DNA of 7,178 nucleotides from CAYJVP01 sp964373615 (GTDB taxonomy: Bacteria > Patescibacteriota > Patescibacteriia > UBA9934 > GWF2-40-263). The notes beneath the pieces were generated by a model. That model searched no databases. It worked only from the letters and a program-made list of their open reading frames with translations, and was not told the DNA's origin. Location: NCBI GenBank assembly GCA_964373615.1, contig CAYJVP010000053.1:1-7178 (forward strand). Direction: 5' to 3'. Every line of letters begins with the position of its first letter. The stretch's first letter is position 1. The translations under genes and the position numbers were made by a program. This document shows positions 5,631 to 7,178 of this stretch, in pieces.

Positions 5631-6452
5631 ATGACGACGTTGAAAGAGGATCTTCTTGTAAACGGTTTTGAAATTTCTGTCTTCCCGAAAACAGCAACAG
5701 CCGAGGTCCTCGTCGAGGAGGAAGTGGCACCTGCTGCCAAAGAGATGAAGCCGCAGTACACGCAAGAGGTTCTTGACGCCCTACCGTTCACGCAGCTTGA
5801 TGAACTGATCAGCAGAGAAACGCGCAACGTGTCGAATGCGGCAACGCCAGAGGCCCGCGCTCAGGCCGAGGTCAATGTGAAGCTCATGCGCGAGGTCATG
5901 AAGGATAAATTGACACCGAGGTTAGCAACGGCCAAGGATTTGGGCGAAGAAGGATTGCCGGAGCCTGCGCCGGCCGTTCCTGTCGCTGCCGAAGAGACGG
6001 AAGACGACATCACGCTTGTCGATACCAGGGTTGGGTCTCAACGTGCGCGTTCTGGCGCCGTATCGGCACCTCCCAACACGGATGCGACGCGAACGCTGGC
6101 TTCGCCACGATCACTGGTCGAAGTGGAATATGTTGAGGATGAGGGCAGGAATCCTATGGATGACGTGACCTCAAAGAAAGACGGATCGTTGCCCCCGCCT
6201 GACCGCACACACCAACAAGCGTTCTTGCAAGATATACAGGCAATGGATAATGATCGTCTTGATGCGAAAACACGCACACTTGAAAGCGAAGCAAAGCGTT
6301 TTCGCGATGCGCTCAAGCGCGGCGTGCCTGGGTTTATGTCCGAGGAAGTGACACAAGAATTTGGTCAGATCGTCTGGGAACTGCGATCCGCGAGAGAGGA
6401 GCGTGATCGTAGGCAGCAAGAGGCAGACATTGCCATGCGCAAGGCCGCCTAG
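5631..6452 (+). CDS. Acidic, partly disordered protein related to the protein before the gap
   Basis: I do not recognise this protein; 273 residues follow the first ATG after the gap. Residues 44-99 hold a helical module (QLDEL, then ATPEARAQ, ending KLTPRLA) that matches the module at residues 223-275 of the long upstream protein. Residues 100-195 are acidic, Pro/Ala-rich and probably disordered. Residues 197-273 are a charged helix that begins with a shorter echo of the same module (DIQAMDNDRLDAKT). There is no signal peptide, membrane segment, cysteine or enzymatic motif. The start is uncertain: ATG 5631 would overlap the upstream stop as ATGA if the gap is 100 bases. The frame is also open back into the gap, so this could be the C-terminal part of the same protein. 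No ribosome-binding site is visible. Confidence 0.7.
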   Translation: MTTLKEDLLVNGFEISVFPKTATAEVLVEEEVAPAAKEMKPQYTQEVLDALPFTQLDELISRETRNVSNAATPEARAQAEVNVKLMREVMKDKLTPRLATAKDLGEEGLPEPAPAVPVAAEETEDDITLVDTRVGSQRARSGAVSAPPNTDATRTLASPRSLVEVEYVEDEGRNPMDDVTSKKDGSLPPPDRTHQQAFLQDIQAMDNDRLDAKTRTLESEAKRFRDALKRGVPGFMSEEVTQEFGQIVWELRSAREERDRRQQEADIAMRKAA

Positions 6453-6475
6453 CAAAAAACGTGTGCCCTTTTTTG
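6453..6475 (+). terminator. Possible weak plus-strand terminator
   Basis: Directly after the stop at 6450-6452, CAAAAAA can pair with TTTTTTG across a nine-base loop. The stem is almost all A-T, so it is not a standard terminator. It is the only T-run with pairing upstream of it at the end of the plus-strand run. Confidence 0.25.
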
Positions 6476-6494
6476 ATGTGGACAAAATCCGTGC

Positions 6495-6551
6495 AAAGAA
6501 AACCCCGCCGAGCGCATGCTAGGCAGCGGCCTGGCATGGCTCGAGGCGGGG
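6495..6551 (-). terminator. Long hairpin terminator, minus strand
   Basis: Bases 6503-6524 pair with 6529-6551 around the loop at 6525-6528. The outer stem is CCCCGCC/GGCGGGG, then GAGC/GCTC after a two-base bulge, then nine to ten pairs after a one-base bulge. Read on the minus strand the stem ends GGCGGGG followed by TTTTCTTT, the pattern of an intrinsic terminator. On the plus strand no T-run follows. It lies about 120 bases beyond the stop of the minus-strand gene at 6670-6942, the only visible gene it could serve. Confidence 0.65.
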
Positions 6552-6611
6552 AAGTTTGGAGTGAAGAGAAGAGTAGGGTGATGTGACGCAAGCGGGGGCG
6601 TCATGGGAGGA

Positions 6612-6662
6612 CCCCGCCGTTGGCGGGGCGTGCGTTGTAGGCGGGAGGGTTGGGAACCCTCC
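6612..6662. other. Two perfect GC-rich hairpins after the minus-strand gene
   Basis: CCCCGCC (6612-6618) pairs with GGCGGGG (6622-6628) across three bases, and GGAGGGTT (6644-6651) pairs with AACCCTCC (6655-6662) across three bases. The second begins seven bases beyond the minus-strand stop at 6670. Neither is followed by a T-run, so they are not ordinary terminators; they may protect the 3' end of the transcript or belong to a structured RNA. The first repeats the outer stem of the terminator at 6503-6551. Apart from these hairpins I see no gene in 6453-6669. Confidence 0.6.
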
Positions 6663-6669
6663 GCGGGCT

Positions 6670-6942
6670 CTACTTGGTGAGGGAGGACGGCGTGAACGGC
6701 TGGCGCCAGGCCTTCCCGGTATCGTCCCGGGAACGTCCAGTCGGACTCCACTGGCGCACAGTCGTCTGGCCGCCCTGGATTTTGCATCCGGCGAACTTGC
6801 GTCGAGCGCGCTCGACGCAGTCAGGCCATTGCGCGTGGACGTAGGCCACCACGTTGTTGTCCACGACCACCCGTCCCTCAATCCCGGCCGGGGTGATCGT
6901 CATCTTGCAGCCACAGCAGTTGGCGAAACTCAGCTGTACCAT
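6670..6942 (-). CDS. Small Cys-containing protein of unknown function
   Basis: I do not recognise this 90-residue protein, but its signals are complete. GAGGAAG lies five bases upstream of ATG 6942, a TTGACG-17-TATCAT promoter lies about 60 bases upstream, and a terminator lies downstream. C9, C10 and C12 (NCCGC), H36, C42 and C53 could bind a metal, though the spacing fits no zinc-ribbon pattern I can name. The middle (IEGRVVVDNNVVAYVHAQW, 21-39) looks like strands, followed by a short basic helix (ERARRKF, 44-50) and a polar tail (60-90). Codon use is GC-rich at third positions, as expected for coding sequence. An in-frame TGA lies 24 bases upstream of the ATG. A protein-like stretch in another frame directly upstream raises the possibility of a frameshifted longer gene. 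Confidence 0.65.
   Translation of the reverse strand: MVQLSFANCCGCKMTITPAGIEGRVVVDNNVVAYVHAQWPDCVERARRKFAGCKIQGGQTTVRQWSPTGRSRDDTGKAWRQPFTPSSLTK
6798..6819. repeat. Perfect 22-bp palindrome inside the minus-strand gene
   Basis: TGCGTCGAGCG is followed immediately by its exact reverse complement, giving a loop-less 22-base palindrome. It encodes the VERARRK region (about residues 42-48) of the minus-strand protein. It could be a protein-binding site or could form a hairpin in the message with a few central bases unpaired; it may also simply reflect Arg/Glu codon choice. Confidence 0.85.
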
Positions 6943-7001
6943 CTCAACTTCCTCAGTCTGCGTGAGTCACATCAGCAGGTGCCCAGCAACAGACGTCGGT
7001 G

Positions 7002-7030
7002 ATGATATCCATAAATTCTTTAGCCGTCAA
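7002..7030 (-). promoter_or_regulatory. Promoter of the minus-strand small gene
   Basis: On the minus strand, TTGACG (7030-7025) and TATCAT (7007-7002) are separated by exactly 17 bases; each box matches five of six consensus positions. Transcription would start near 6995, giving a leader of about 53 bases with a good ribosome-binding site before ATG 6942. It lies just past the terminator that follows the tRNA gene, so the small gene is probably its own transcription unit. Confidence 0.65.
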
Positions 7031-7067
7031 GGGAGGTGTGACAGGAGTTGTACACGAGATGAAAGAG

Positions 7068-7099
7068 AAAAAGACTCCAACATCTGTTGGGGTCTTTTT
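7068..7099 (-). terminator. Intrinsic terminator after tRNA-Asp
   Basis: AAAAAGACTCCAA (7068-7080) pairs with TTGGGGTCTTTTT (7087-7099) around a six-base loop, making 13 pairs with one wobble or mismatch. Both strands end in a T-run, so it could work in both directions. On the minus strand it starts two bases after the CCA end of the tRNA gene, so ending the tRNA transcript is its clearest role. Confidence 0.85.
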
Positions 7100-7100
7100 C

Positions 7101-7178
7101 TGGCGGACCGGAAGGGATTCGAACCCTCGATCTTCTCCGTGACAGGGAGACGTGTTAACCGGGCTACACCACCGGTCC
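7101..7178 (-). tRNA. tRNA-Asp (anticodon GTC), CCA encoded
   Basis: The complement folds as a full cloverleaf. The acceptor stem is GGACCGG/CCGGTCC, the D stem GTGT/ACAC, the anticodon stem TCTCC/GGAGA with loop CTGTCAC, the variable loop AGATC, and the T stem GAGGG/CCCTT with loop TTCGAAT. The anticodon GTC reads aspartate codons, and G73, G34, T35, C36 and C38 match the known aspartate identity set. CCA is encoded at 7103-7101. The first tRNA base is the last base of the window, so its promoter is not visible. Confidence 0.97.

Noticed and set aside
6583..7002. Open frame of 139 codons on the plus strand
   Set aside because: It is antisense to the minus-strand small gene, which has a promoter, ribosome-binding site and terminator. 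This frame begins with no such signals and runs through several hairpins.
1..7178. CRISPR array, insertion sequence or att-type direct repeats
   Set aside because: There are no regularly spaced repeats, no transposase-like protein and no terminal inverted repeats. The tRNA 3' end is not duplicated elsewhere in the window.

Overview
The window looks like part of a bacterial genome scaffold of moderately high GC. It uses the standard bacterial code: TGA is a real stop in the htrA-like gene and in pyk. Compact gene packing (1-3 base gaps, short overlaps), few ribosome-binding sites on the plus strand, promoters lying almost on top of start codons, and a large low-complexity protein of unknown function beside housekeeping genes would all fit a Patescibacteria/CPR lineage. 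That placement is inference only; no marker gene here proves it.

Layout. (1) 10-557: a toxin-antitoxin pair, a ribbon-helix-helix/RelB-like antitoxin and a RelE/ParE-like toxin overlapping by 10 bases, behind a promoter with palindromic operator candidates. (2) 597-3774: a tight plus-strand run of nrdR (ribonucleotide reductase repressor), a membrane-anchored HtrA/DegP-type protease and pyk (pyruvate kinase), driven by a strong promoter only 12 bases from the nrdR start codon. (3) 3792-6452: a second plus-strand run of unrecognised genes, namely a 69-residue helical protein, a long Ala/Glu-rich coiled-coil protein with two tandem repeats of about 95 residues (cut by a 100-N assembly gap), and after the gap a 273-residue acidic protein. 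The proteins on either side of the gap share a short module of about 53 residues, so they are paralogous parts of one family or pieces of one protein. (4) 6453-6669: a convergent intergenic stretch dense in GC-rich hairpins, including a terminator for the minus strand. (5) 6670-7178, minus strand: tRNA-Asp(GTC) with encoded CCA, its terminator, then a promoter, ribosome-binding site and small Cys-containing protein.

How the parts fit. NrdR, the protease and pyruvate kinase are ordinary housekeeping functions sharing a transcript, with no evident mechanistic link. The unrecognised repeat-protein cluster is the least explained part of the window. It has its own candidate promoter inside the 3' end of pyk. 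It has no enzymatic motifs and is predicted to be helical and cytoplasmic, so a structural or scaffolding role is a guess only. The minus-strand gene is fully equipped with promoter, ribosome-binding site and terminator, unlike the plus-strand genes. I saw no CRISPR array, insertion sequence, riboswitch or recognised defence operon apart from the toxin-antitoxin pair.
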